A DNA stretch of 64,000 nucleotides from Bolinopsis microptera (taxonomy: Eukaryota > Ctenophora > Tentaculata > Lobata > Bolinopsidae), in NCBI RefSeq assembly GCF_026151205.1, contig NC_087078.1, forward strand, positions 1,567,675 through 1,631,674. The letters are read 5' to 3'. Every line of letters begins with the position of its first letter. Within the stretch, counting starts at the first letter, position 1. The notes under the pieces are model-generated. The model ran no database searches. It was given only the letters and a program-made list of their open reading frames with translations, and was not told the DNA's origin. Of this stretch, positions 1 to 11,129 are shown piece after piece. The position numbers and the translations under genes are program-made.

Positions 1-257
1 GGTCACGAACTAGAAAACATGCCACTTTTGGTGGATATGAAAATAAGATGGGTTCGGGACTGGGGAAGTCAACGCTATTTAATTAAGCGACCGATTTTAG
101 AACGAAATGCCGAAAAATCGTGTAGGAATTTTGAATTCTCACTATTGAAAACCCGACGGCCAATAAAAATTCTTGACGGGTCATTATAACGACAACAACA
201 ACAACAACATTAGTATACTATAATAATCTATACCAAGAATAGTAATAGAAACATCAC
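1..257 (-). other. IFT43 intron 2 (partial)
   Basis: Minus-strand intron following the donor at 257-256. It contains a short CAA-type repeat near 190-210. No coding sequence seen. Confidence 0.5.
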
Positions 258-1102
258 CTGAAAGCTGAGGTCCTCCTCCGCCATCTCTTCCAACACTGGA
301 ATGGTAGGAATTTCAGATATTTCCTCCCCGGGACTCTGAGTATTAAACCTGGGATCCTCCATGCTGACAGCAGTGTTTTCACCCCAGCCCCCCTGTTTGG
401 GCATGGGACGAGGAGGGGACAGTTCGTCTGTGGAGGAGGGGCTCAACATCATCGTGGAATCTGAGGAAGGAGGACATTTTAAAACAAATTAAAGCTTTTA
501 AGAGAAGGGCAGTGGAGGGTCAGCGGCTCAGCGCAGTGGAGGGTCAGCGGCTCAGCGCAGTGGAGGGTCAGCGCCCTTTTTAATCGACCGTTTTTTATAG
601 ACTGAACAATTCTACGCAGGGTATATTTTAGCCGGCAACGGTTGGGCGTTGTCAAATTGTAAATGTTCTATAGGATGAATTGCTCTCTAAGTATAAAAAG
701 GTAGATCATTTCGTCAAAAAAAGCGATCTTTCCCCCCAGAATTGGATCAATTACTCACTAAGTCGTATTTAATGTCAATAATACTGCCCAGGCCATTAAG
801 CACCTACCGGGGCCGACTAGTAGTAGCATGAAAATCATAAAATACCCGACATATATCCAGACTTAAACAGCAAGCAGAAACATAGTTAAAAGCCTAATAA
901 AAGGTACAGTAAAATAACTTTGCAGAATAAAATGCCACGTAGATATTCCCTTTGCCAGCTAAATTGTCCGGAACGCACCAGTAGCAGCAGCTCCAGGAGC
1001 AGGAATTTCAGAGTCTTCATTGGGAGAGGTACTCTGTACGGCACGACGCCCCGCTTGTGGCCGATCCTTCTTGTCTGGTGACGTAGTGAAGATATCAGAC
1101 AT
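258..1102 (-). CDS. IFT43: Intraflagellar transport protein 43, 5' exons (partial)
   Basis: IFT43 is a small subunit of the IFT-A complex, which carries retrograde cargo in cilia. Two exons are visible on the minus strand: exon 1 at 1102-979 (ATG at 1102, phase 1 end, donor GTGCGT) and exon 2 at 460-258 (acceptor after TTCCTCAG, donor GTGATG). They join in frame to about 68 residues beginning MSDIFTTSPDKKDRP. The family is recognised by the KQGGWGE motif followed by a stretch IPTIPVLEEMAEEDLSFQ, which matches the QGGW and IPxIPxLEExxEED blocks of animal IFT43. The N-terminal half is Ser/Pro-rich and disordered, as usual. The C-terminal half, which contacts IFT121, must lie left of the window. 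The family assignment is from remembered sequence; exon borders are read directly. Confidence 0.83.
509..573. repeat. 24-bp minisatellite in IFT43 intron 1
   Basis: About 2.7 copies of a 24-bp unit (GCAGTGGAGGGTCAGCGGCT plus CAGC) start at 509, 533 and 557. The unit is GC-rich compared with its surroundings and is nearly invariant, so it is a recent expansion. Confidence 0.85.
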
Positions 1103-1899
1103 TACGTCGCTTTTCTTGGAGGCACGCTATAAGTTACAATAAGATAAGTTACAATAAGATAAGTTACTGTAAGTTACAATAAGATGAGTTGCAGCACAAC
1201 AAAGAAATTTCCATAAAAAGGATAATGTGTAGCGCTCGGCAGACTTTGAATGGCATACATGTACATTGTACATTGTACAGCTATAAATAACGATAGGGAT
1301 CTATTGTTTTTAAAGCTCCTTGAAAGTTGTCTGAAGTAGCTTAATTGATCTGAGGTATGCGAGGGGACTACAATCATGACAGCGAAACATTTACCAAAGT
1401 GCCAGTAAAAACTCACAATTGACAATACAACAATCACCATCGAAACTCGATGTTCAATAAATTATCTCACACAGAGACCTTCGACCTACCGACCACATAA
1501 TTTACTATAGCTATCGTAAAACTATTTCATCTTCACACCGTTGATTCCGGATAAATAATATAATTGTTATGAATTCAATAATTTATGAATTTTTGAAAAA
1601 CCAAGTCCAACTCACTGATTTATACAAAGATTTGAAGGCTAGGAAACATTGCAATTCGCAATTTAACCAAAGAATTTAGACTGTAAATATTGCAATCAAT
1701 GTGACAATAAGACAGGCTCATAGAGTAACAAACTAGAAAATAGATCTGAAAAGAAAGCCAGATATTCTCATATTATAACCAATTGAACTTGGAAAATTAT
1801 AGAAAAAGAGGGGAAAACTTCAAGAAAAAGAAAATCCTACACACTAAATCGAAAAATCAATTAATTTTAAAGCCCCGATACCTGACATTGGGTAAAAAT
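1103..1899. other. Intergenic gap between IFT43 and TTC31-like gene
   Basis: No gene seen. It should hold the IFT43 promoter/5' UTR and the 3' UTR of the TTC31-like gene, since both are on the minus strand. A small direct repeat of AAGTTACAATAAGAT occurs at about 1131-1190. The small ORFs here have no coding character. Confidence 0.5.
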
Positions 1900-4423
1900 T
1901 TACCTAAATTTATGATCATGATCACTAACGTGAAGATAATGACAATTGCTATAAGGACAATTGCCCCGTAACCAGTGCTCACACTCGATTGTTGGATTCT
2001 TGTTCCAGTTAACGTCCAGAGACACTCCTTGTATCACGTGATTTTGAGCAGCATTAAAAGCCCTCTTGGCATCTTCGTGCCTCATGAAATGGATAAAGGA
2101 GTACGCTAGAGGCTTACCGTGAGTTTTGATGATCACTACCCCCGAAACTTTGCCATATTTTGTAAAAACATCGTATAGATCCTTTTCTGTTATTTTCTTG
2201 GAGTCAAAATGCCCAATCCAAAGTGAGTAATCGCGAGGATCAAATTTACGTCCAGATTTGCCATTAGCCATGTTCTGTGGCTTATCATTGTGGGGCCTAA
2301 CATTTAGGTTGTGATGCTGAGGCTTGGGTCCAGGTCGGACTGCCATGGTGTTGGGGCGCACCATCATGGGCTGCTGATTGTGGGGTTTCACCGGATGAAG
2401 GGGAGACTGCTGGTGGACGGGAGATTGCATTTGAGCTGGCATCCTCATCATGGTGCTCACTGGTATGCTGTTCATGTGCATGTTCTGAGGGCGCGGGTAC
2501 GGTATTGGTACCCTGACTGGCATTTGCATCATGTGGGGTCTGGTTCCCGGTGCCACAGAGGGCATTCTGATCGGAGATGCGGTGTAGGATCCGGCCGATA
2601 TCACGGGGTAAAATGTAGACATTTGAGTGTGAGGAATGTGGGAAATATTTGGGTAAATAGGAGGCGGCATTTGTGGAGGTGGAGGGGGAGGCTCCTCATA
2701 ATCCGGGGTTGTAAAAGACATGTTATCTTTAAACTGGGATGACAACAAAAATTCGATTGCCCCCTGGATATCATTCTTAGATTTGATGAGGGCATGCTCA
2801 CAGGCTCTCCTGTCAAAACCAAAGTCCTGCAATTGTAATAATCTGACCTCGAAAAGTTCGTGAGCTGCCTCTGAACATTGAGGATCCAACTCCAAGATTT
2901 TACTGAGAGCGTTTTCTGCTTCGCTGAAACGCTTTAAACCACACAAGGCCTTAGCTTTTCTAAAATATCCCTTCGGCTCATTTGGAACTAAAGAAACGGC
3001 AGAGTTGGCATCACTCAGTGCTTCTTCAAATTTCTTTAAAGAGTGATAACAATATGATCTATTACCATAACATCGGTGATCTATTTGATTCAAGGCAATA
3101 GCTTTGGTGTACTCTTCAATGGCATTATGTAGCTTACCAAATTGAGCAAATTCGTTACCTTTTCGAGCATGCTCCTGAGATTTAAAAAAGTTTTCTTCCG
3201 TCGGTGGTTCAGGAAGGGATGCGTTAGCAGTCTGAGGAGGTGACGGTTTAGAATTAACAATATTATTATTAGTTTTAGAGTTCGTTACAATTTCACTGAC
3301 ATTTTGAGGAGGGGAACTGGAATTCCTCTTAGAAGTACCGTTATTTTCATCACCATTCACAGCTTTTTCGCTTGCTTTACGAGTCCTGGCTTCAGATTTT
3401 TCAACTTTTTGTTTGACCTTCGAACAAAACGCACTACCAAGGTCAATTTCGGGGGTGTCGGAATCACTTTCAACCAGATGATTTTTAGGTTTCTTTGGAG
3501 AGTCAGCTACCTTGGGTGAGTTGGTAACGTTACCCTTTTTGATGATTTGAACATTTGAAACATCTTTAATTTCATATTTGTCTTTTGAATTTGTATCTGA
3601 TTTAGCAGTAACCTCCTTTTCTTCACGCTTCTTTTCTTTTCTACGCTGTTTGTGTTTTTTTCTCCGTTCTCTCTTTTTTTCTAACTTTTTCTTTTCTTGT
3701 TCCTCTTCATCAACGAGTTTCTGTGCATTTTTCTGGGCATTTTTCTCAATCTCATCCCACTGTTCATGACTCATCATATCTTCCTCTGAATCATAGTAGT
3801 CTGAATCATCACTAAAATCAAAATTCTGGGAATTCTGTGAAAGAAAAGAGAACCACTCAGTTTTGATAAGCTCCTGAAAAAGATTGATAATTTGGTCCTC
3901 AGATAAACTGCCAATATCCTCGTCCCCTGTTAGAAGATTATATGCAGCGTTGATCCTTTGAAAAAGACGCTTAGCTCCTTCATTGTCCTTATTTTTATCG
4001 GGGTGATATTTAAGGGCTAATTTACGATATGCGGCTTTGATTTCATCGTGTGGAGAGTCTGGAGATACCTGAAAAGAAAAACAGGTTAAGAGGAAGTTAG
4101 TCAATAAAGTAATATTTACCAATAAGTTTAGTTGTCGCATTCACCCACATCACACACGTTTTGACAATATTTGATCATGAACTAATTGTTCATTGATATA
4201 CCTACTAGACATAGCTATCAGTGCTCCTAGATAAGCTGAATAATTTTGATTTTCTTAAAAGCAACTTTTCAAGCTTTAGGCAAATTGTTCTCAAAATGTA
4301 CACCTCGAACCGTGGAGAATACAGTGAATAGGATAAGGTTTTGTGTGGATATAATAGAAAGGAGTTTTATCTAACCTGTAGAAGTTGAAAAGCTTCGGCT
4401 CTTGTGATGGACATGACCTGCAT
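1900..4423 (-). CDS. TTC31: TTC31-like protein: J-domain, TPR, UBA-like, RRM and CCCH finger
   Basis: Two coding exons: 4423-4376 (ATG at 4423, or a second in-frame ATG at 4414) and 4068-1900, joined in phase 0, giving about 738 residues. In order: a short J-domain (about 10-70) with the HPD motif at 38-40; an acidic segment and a highly basic Lys/Glu coiled coil (about 110-165); three TPR units (about 311-415, including [12 protein letters not shown] and [14 protein letters not shown]); a UBA-like helix bundle (about 428-466, [13 protein letters not shown]); a Pro/Met-rich linker; an RRM (about 628-703, LWIGHF and YSFIHF); and a C-terminal CCCH finger of spacing C-x7-C-x4-C-x3-H. The [18 protein letters not shown] coiled coil and TPR block match TTC31. 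The J-domain points to an Hsp70 partner, while RRM and CCCH point to RNA; a role at RNPs is inference. Confidence 0.85.
4069..4375 (-). other. TTC31-like intron 1
   Basis: Phase-0 intron inside the J-domain, between helix I (AFQLLQ) and helix II (VSPDSPHDE). The donor is CAG|GTTAG on the minus strand and the acceptor is TTTTCAG|GTATC. It is AT-rich with nothing else seen. Confidence 0.75.
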
Positions 4424-6602
4424 GAGAATTGCAAAACTTTATAAAAACGAACAACATTGCATAAATCAAAATTGCAGTATAATCCTGAATTGATTTGAAC
4501 GACTATTGGTCAAATTAAATTTGACATATCAGCAGTTGTAATTTTCTTCGACGTTGAATTTGTGAAGCCTTTTTGGTATGTACAAGCAATCTGTGTTACA
4601 ATTTGAACAGAAAATAGACTACTACCAGAGAGCATGAGCAATCAAACAAAATATCTGCATTAAAGAAAAATAATAAATGAAATATTTCGCATTGACCAGC
4701 AAATTATAGAATTCAATAAATATTGTAAATGAAACGTGATCCGATATAAGTAATTGGCATCTTTTTATTTCATCAAATTCAAAAACATTTCACAACACTA
4801 AGTCAAAACCTAACTATTAAATTTTTGTGAGAAACAGTTATTGTAAAGACATCTCGTTAATTCACAAATTCAAACCAAGACTTTAATGATGATAATATAC
4901 AGCAAGCTGAGTTGATAATATACCTATAAATATAATAAGAAAAGGGCATTGAAAACATACAGTCACAGCAAAACCCCGATTTACCGAGCCCCAATTTAAC
5001 GTAAACCCCGATTTATCATACTTTCTTCTTACCCTTCTTAATACCTTCCCCCCAAATTTTGGAAAATGTCTTCAATTTAGTTTGATATCACGTGATTCTT
5101 TGACATACGACTTATAAATGGGTCCCGGATATCAAGCGAGCTTGTCAGGGTTGTAACATCCCCTAATTGAGAACGAGTGAGGTGCGGAGAGAAACCATGT
5201 GACGGGGACTCAAAAGTCTAAACCCTGATTTACGGTACTAATTTCCTTTGCGGTTAAATAGGGGTTTAACTCTACTATGCTCCTAAAACTATAATTATAA
5301 AATATGAAATGAACCTCAAAAACAGCAAAAGCGGACATTCTTGAAAATCTGAAGATAACTTACAATTGCAATTCATCTAAGGAGGTTGTCAGCGTTGAAT
5401 TTTGCATAATTGAATATTAAAATTGTGATCACCCTGGTCAATAATTCATAGATTGACTGCCCAGACAGCTTTATCTGAATACTAGACAGCTTCATAAAAA
5501 TTCAAAGCTTTTTTGATTCCCGTATTCAAACATATTACAGATCATTACGACCTAGAGGAAACAATCTACGAGAATTAATGTTGTAGGCAAGATGTAACTA
5601 GTTGTAAAAGATAAGAGTTGATCAAGAAGAGAATGTCAACATTATAATCCATCTACATCATAGCATAACAAATATGATAGAGGGTTTTGTTTTTCAACAG
5701 AAAAGTCTTCAAAAGCATGTCATGACGAGCTGAGGAGCCATATATTATATAATTATTAATCCATCGATTTCTGGTGTCCTGGCCTCACAAAATCAACATA
5801 ATAATAGTATAAATTAATAAAAAGCAACCCATTGATGAACTTATAATGTTTAGAAAAATATACTAAAAACGTACCACATAATAATCCAGATTTACAACTT
5901 TATAGAGGAACACTGTGCAATATGTCTAATTCACTACTTTTTAGTTCAATATATAATTATAATACACAATTTTTCAATAAATCAAAGTATAGTTAACAAT
6001 TACTTTCTACGTGTGTCAAAAATTCACACAAAATGATGAATCAGGATTATTGCGCATTTAAAGGAAGGCATGAAATAGTGGGTATAAGATATATGAAAAG
6101 TCATTAAATACAGCCAGCAGCTAAAATCAGCCTAGTTCTTATATGAAACTAGTTATAAAACTTTGCTAAATCATGCAGAGTTAATCACATTAAATGTAAG
6201 AGGACAGTAAAGTGTCAAGATAGAACCAAAAAATGTGAATCACTGGAGTGTGTCATCAGGACTGATACGATTTCTACACGCACAATAAGGCGAATGTAAC
6301 ATGGAGGACAAAATGGAATCTAATGTGAGAACTGCAATGAAAACACTTTTATTTTCGGTTTTTAGAGTTGTTGAAGAAAAATGCGTCAGGCCCTAATATT
6401 CTAATCAAAGAAAAATAAAAGCATCGTACGTCTTTTGACATTCATAGCAATTAATGATTCCTAAAACAGAGCCCAAATTCTAATTTTGGCCAGGTTGCTT
6501 TTCCATATTCTATGCGAGAAGGTGTTTATGTAATTTTCAATTTAAATTTCAAGAAATCATTGTAATTTAATGATTTATAACCTGCACACAAGATGCTAAC
6601 TT
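4424..6602. other. Gap between TTC31-like and MBD5/6 genes
   Basis: AT-rich stretch with no plausible CDS. The part nearest 6602 is probably the 3' UTR of the minus-strand MBD gene. The part nearest 4424 would hold the TTC31-like promoter. A degenerate MITE-like block is listed separately at 4962-5276. Confidence 0.5.
4962..5276. mobile_element. Degenerate pogo/Tigger-like MITE (candidate)
   Basis: The left edge reads CAGTCACAGCAAAACCCCGA and the right edge, reversed, reads TAGTAGAGTTAAACCCCTAT, so the two ends form a decayed terminal inverted repeat. The interior has several CCCCGATTTA-type blocks. The ends resemble pogo-group termini. No clean target-site duplication is visible, so the call is tentative. 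Confidence 0.35.
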
Positions 6603-8859
6603 TCAATGACTTTTCCTACCCTCTACTTGACTGGCTAAATCAGCTATCTGTGGAATTTGACCAGTCATGGGATGAATCATAGGAAAGCTAGGTATTTGAC
6701 CTGGCCCAGGAGGTTGAAACTGAGCCCAATGAGGATGTGCCATGGAAGACACAGGAATGTTTTGAACAATCGGCACGTTTCCAGCAGAACTCATGACAAT
6801 GTTTGAGGGAGTGTGTGGTTCTGATTTTGATAATTTTGAAGCTTTAACTGAATGCCCTGTTTGAAATCTGAGAGCAGGATTACCAGGATATCTGTCGTAC
6901 ATGTGCGGTGCAGATTGTTGTCTTTTCCTCTTTTTCGGACTGGATTCTTTTTCTGCTGCTTGGGAGGGTTCCTCATTTTTCTGTGGAGATGACAGTATCT
7001 GCTGCACTTTGGCATCTACTTCCGATGGAGATAAAACGCCCTCCCACTTCTCCACGCTCTTACTACTTTTATGATCTCGATTTTGTCTTGGTTCATTTTG
7101 GATAAGAGGAACACCATACATTAAGGTGCTGGGGGTAAGATATTGAACTGGAATCATGGAGTTACTGAATTGGGAAGATGATGCAACTGATGGAGGATAC
7201 TTAGCAATGTTATTACTTTGTTCTGATGATACTGGTTTGGGTACTGGATAGTGTTCTGAATTGACATCATCATCTATGTCAGGAATAGTTCCTAGGTTTG
7301 GATTTGTGCAAGTTTTCAGAATTGAATCGACTGATGTCAAATTATGATCACTTGAAGCTTTAGAGGATTTAGAAAGAACCTTTTTTTCACCATAATCCCC
7401 AAGTGACACTAACAATGTTGGTTTGGATGAACCGTCGATTCGCACCTTCCCTTTATCTGGCTGTATAACAATTGCAGGCTGCTTGGAGATTTTTGGCGGT
7501 TGTTTAGACTTTGATTTAGTCTTACTTTTAGTTCGCTTATCATCCTGTGAGGGTAGCTCATTGTACGATCTCACCATTGGTTGCTGGCCATAAAGTGGGT
7601 TGCATCCTGGCATTCTTAGCATTGCTTGGTGATTCATAGCACGCTGATGAAATGCTTGCTGGTTTATTGCCTGCTGATTCATTGCATAATAATTCGATGG
7701 ATACCTGTTCATTACAGGATGCATGGGATTGGTATGAGCATATGGCGGAGGCCACATATTATTTTGGCTCCCATACCCTCTGTTAGGCTCACTCTGAACT
7801 ATTTGTAACATGTTTCCGGGATTTCTCTGTTGTTTTATTTTCTGCCTACTTTGTTCAGCATCAATATTCTTATCTTTGCCAGAAGGTTTTTCAGGAGCTT
7901 TCCGTAAATTAGTATCTGGTATTTGTTTAGATGATTGATTAGTGTTCATAAGTTCTGGAGCAAGTGGAAGTTGTGGAGAAACTGGTGGATCCCTGTGAGC
8001 TTTTGGTGCGGGTGTGTTAGATATAAGGTTTCGAGAATTGTTGTTTTGCTGAGAAGACTTCAAATGGGAGGGGTCATACTTATTTTTGACATTTATGGAC
8101 CCTACATTAGGCTTGATATCAGCACGATGTCCATGATTAGATTGATTAATGTTTTTTGGGTGTGTGTCTCCCACTGGACTTGGTTTCGGAACATCTTTGG
8201 AAACATTTATGACATCAGGGTTTTGAAGCTGCTTCAAAGGTGATCGTAGCTTTTGAGTTCTCTTTTCTAAACTTGAGTATAAGAGTTGCAGAATTTGTTG
8301 AACAGCATATCTGTTAACTTGGCAAAAAATCGATATTGGGGGAAGTTTACTGGCTGATGTAGATCCATGATTACCTTCAACAGCTGGTTTTTTAGTTTGA
8401 GGACTACCCATCGATTTTGGAGAGTCTTTTATTAAGTCAGTTTGATTACTAGTAGGGTTCTTTTTAGAGCTGGAAGAAGATAACGTTTTTTGGGTCGAAC
8501 ATATACCCTGCTCTTGCGTTTTTTGGTTTCACAGTTTTCAGATTACATGAATGTGAAATTGGAGGACCTTTAACTGTTTCATTTGCTGAATGAGATTTCC
8601 CTACTTTTTCACCAGGAGGTTCTACTTGGCGAGATGGCTTTTCTAGGGAATCTTTTGATTTAATAGCAGCATCAAATGAGAAGAGAGAGTCCAAATGGAG
8701 GGGGCACTGAAGACCACATTTACAAGTTCCAGGTGAGGTTAGGTATTGTAGTATGTCATCTTTTGACTTAAGTTCATCAGAGGAAGGGGTAACATAAACA
8801 ACGTTTTGACTTTTTATGACTCTTTGCCAACCTCGAGGGATATCTATACATTGCTTCAT
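6603..8859 (-). CDS. MBD5/6: MBD5/MBD6-like methyl-CpG-binding-domain protein, frame broken by one base
   Basis: The reading frame starts at ATG 8859, with an in-frame TAA just upstream fixing this start. Residues 1-70 are an MBD of the MBD5/6 type: IPRGWQRV, VVYVTPSS and GTCKCGLQCPL match the human MBD5 block including its conserved Cys pairs. MBD5/6 are chromatin proteins that bind the PR-DUB deubiquitinase complex and mostly do not bind methyl-CpG strongly. The frame ends at 8464, but a second frame continues to 6603 without an intron signal. Removing one base from either of two A6 runs (8519-8524 or 8486-8491) would join them into about 733 residues. The rest is low-complexity Ser/Pro/Gln/Asn/Met-rich with a basic SPKKRKRQ NLS-like motif. 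No PWWP domain, unlike vertebrate MBD5. A 5' UTR intron acceptor lies at 8900. Confidence 0.82.
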
Positions 8860-8900
8860 ATATTACTTTCTGGTTTTCATATCACAATTGTCATCAATAC
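8860..8900 (-). other. 5' UTR part of MBD5/6 exon, with minimal upstream ORF
   Basis: The sequence between the acceptor TTTCAG|GTATTG (first exon base 8900) and the ATG at 8859 contains a five-codon upstream ORF (MKTRK stop) ending next to the main start. The upstream non-coding exon was not located. Confidence 0.5.
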
Positions 8901-9580
8901 CTGAAATATAGTTTATTAAATTAAGGAGTTTAAAGTGAATTACATAAAAGAAAACTAATTTGTACGCTCCTAATCTGCGTGCTAATGTCATGTCATCAGT
9001 ATAAGATTGTGCTAATCAATTTGTCTGATATTCAAAAATAAAATTCAGTCCTGCAACTATAATCAAAAGTCATGTAACACTGCAATTGAGGGTAAAATGA
9101 GGAGGGTCCCTGCCAGGATATTTAGTATCCTGTAAGGGAATCGTTGTAGTGTACAGTGAACATAAATATTTATACTACAATACATTTTGACTTTTCGCAC
9201 AAGCTCAACTGTTGGCTAGTTTATTCTTATGTTTACAGAAGAGCTTAATATGCCATTTAAAGTGTCAGTGAGGCAGAAAGTAAAATATTCTGGATTTTAC
9301 TTTCTGCCTCACTGACACTTTAAATGGCCTATTAAGCTCTTAAGATTTACAATGCTAAGAACAACACTTGCACTTATTGCTCTATGTGGGGTGCAGGGCT
9401 AGAGGAAAGAAGATGGACAGTAAACATGAGACCCCTCTATCAGAAGTCTCATACAACCCCATCCCTGCCCAATGCAGTAAATCATGTGTTTTGAAAATTT
9501 TGTGTATATATATTTGATTGTTTAAAGTTCAAAAATATTGATAACAATGGACCATTTCCGTTAAACCTATGTATTGTGCT
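8901..9580. other. Upstream region or 5' intron of MBD5/6
   Basis: Non-coding AT-rich sequence. Apart from the hairpin at 9239-9341, nothing is recognised. Confidence 0.4.
9239..9341. repeat. 48-bp-arm near-perfect hairpin upstream of MBD5/6
   Basis: Left arm 9239-9286 and right arm 9294-9341 are reverse complements with a single mismatch, separated by a 7-base loop. Arms start AAGAGCTTAATATGCCATTT and end in TAAAAT at the loop. It could be a small palindromic MITE, a hairpin-RNA precursor, or a recent inverted duplication. There is no direct evidence of transcription. Confidence 0.9.
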
Positions 9581-9737
9581 CTGCTAACACACTTTTTTAG
9601 AGATTTTATACCAGCGGATCCTCTAGAACATCTAATTGTCTATTTTAGAGAGGGTGCCTAAAGGGGAGGGCGCCAACAGGGGGGGGGGGGGCACTTTTCC
9701 AAGCGGGGGTGCCATCAGGCAACGTTACGCCACGTGC
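9580..9737 (+). mobile_element. Truncated hAT-type MITE copy (family GTGGCGTAACG)
   Basis: This stretch shares an ordered block with the intact elements at 44624-44933 and 50124-50412: CACACTTTTTTAGAGATTTT, then a GGGGAGGGCGCCAACAGG segment, a long G run, and the end CAGGCAACGTTACGCCAC. The right terminus is cut one or two bases short and the left part is missing. Confidence 0.7.
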
Positions 9738-11129
9738 AGCTACTCGATTTTATTTGAAATGTATATATATTGTTTGAATGACCTTTTCGATATTTGGTTC
9801 AGAAAGTGATATTTTGTATTTTTCAACAGAAAGATTATCTTTGGTTTCATCCTTATGTGGCAAAGAAGCGTTTTATAAATCTTTATTCCAATGGAAGTTT
9901 GATTAGGTTTTTGAAATAGGAGAATAATAAATAATAATTCTAGAACTGTTACATAGTTTTAAAAATTATGCCCCCTTTATTGTGGCAGAGTATGTGCTTT
10001 GTTGAAGTGTCCTGATTTAAAAAATCATCTGAGTGACTGCATTAAAATAATTAAAGGAGAGCAACAGAAAAACGTAAAACAAAAGGAGTAACAACTAGAA
10101 CATACTAATATTAATATCAACATTAGAACAAAATACAGTCACCTAATTCTCTTCTTCTACGGTTGAGTATAGAAATAGGATAATGTTTTGATACATTTAT
10201 TTAGAATATCGTATTAGATAAATAATTAATGTTGGTGGGGAAATATTTATAATTATACTAGAAAACCCGACGTGGTCACAGGGAAGAAGCTAATAGTATT
10301 CTTTGATAGTAAGTTTTTATCATATCAAAAAAATATCCATCACAACCGAAGATACAGCCGATCAAAATATATCTTGCACTGAACACAACGTAATTACCAC
10401 AAAAACCGATCAAAACAAAATTCAAACAATATACACATAATAATATAGCAATGACCCTATATAAAATCAACCCTTTAAGAATTCAAAAAAACCGATCAAC
10501 CCTTAAAGAATTCAAAAAAAAACCGGATCAAAAAGACGTTTAATACAATCAATTGCACTGCATGTAGGGTAACAAACCTCGTTACCATGGTTTACATTTG
10601 CAACCTTTGCTTTTTTACCCAATTGCACTCTGGGCGGTTGTAACATTGTAACATAAATTTTTACAAAAATAATTCTTTGAATTATAATATAGATATTTTT
10701 TCACATAATGCAATGAATTTTTGTAGACATGTGTATCATAAATTTTACCTTACTTTCTACTTTACTTAACCAATCATGTTCGGTGGGCAAACACCCTTAC
10801 TTCAGTAGGTATGGTGATGGGCATAGGCGATTAGCAATAATTTAAAATATAATAATAATAATAATAATAAATTAATGTTATTTTTATACAGTACCTAAGG
10901 TTTAAATAATTTAAATTAACCCTTATGCACAAGCTGTAAAAGATAACATAACAGCAATAGCAGCAAATCTGGGAAACTTTGAATACTACCACTTTGAAGC
11001 ATTTGACCACCTCGTAAAAATCACAAATTATAATTCGAGTAATCTGAATATTTACAATAGGTCCCAAAAATGTCATAGCTTCATGATATGCAAACGAAAT
11101 AAATCCCAGAACATGTTGTGCTGAGTTAG
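9738..11129. other. Non-coding gap with a retroelement tail fragment
   Basis: No CDS supported. Around 10423-10490 is a copy of a dispersed sequence listed separately. A short (AAT)n tract lies at 10850-10870. The small ORFs here have low-complexity translations. Confidence 0.45.
10423..10490 (+). repeat. Dispersed repeat copy 1 (retroelement 3' tail)
   Basis: Contains TTCAAACAATATACACATAA followed by TATAGCAATGACCCTATATA and CCCTTTAAGAATT. The same string recurs at about 14645-14699 (+) and 30245-30296 (-). The minus copy lies downstream of an RNase H ORF on the same strand, so this is probably the 3' tail of that retrotransposon family. Confidence 0.7.

Noticed and set aside
1174-1440. 88-codon hydrophobic minus ORF
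   Set aside because: Lies in the IFT43 5' flank, no homology, composition of AT-rich background.
2311-2742. 143-codon plus-strand ORF rich in His, Gly and Arg
   Set aside because: It is antisense to the Pro/Met/His-rich linker of the TTC31-like gene, whose codon bias creates it.
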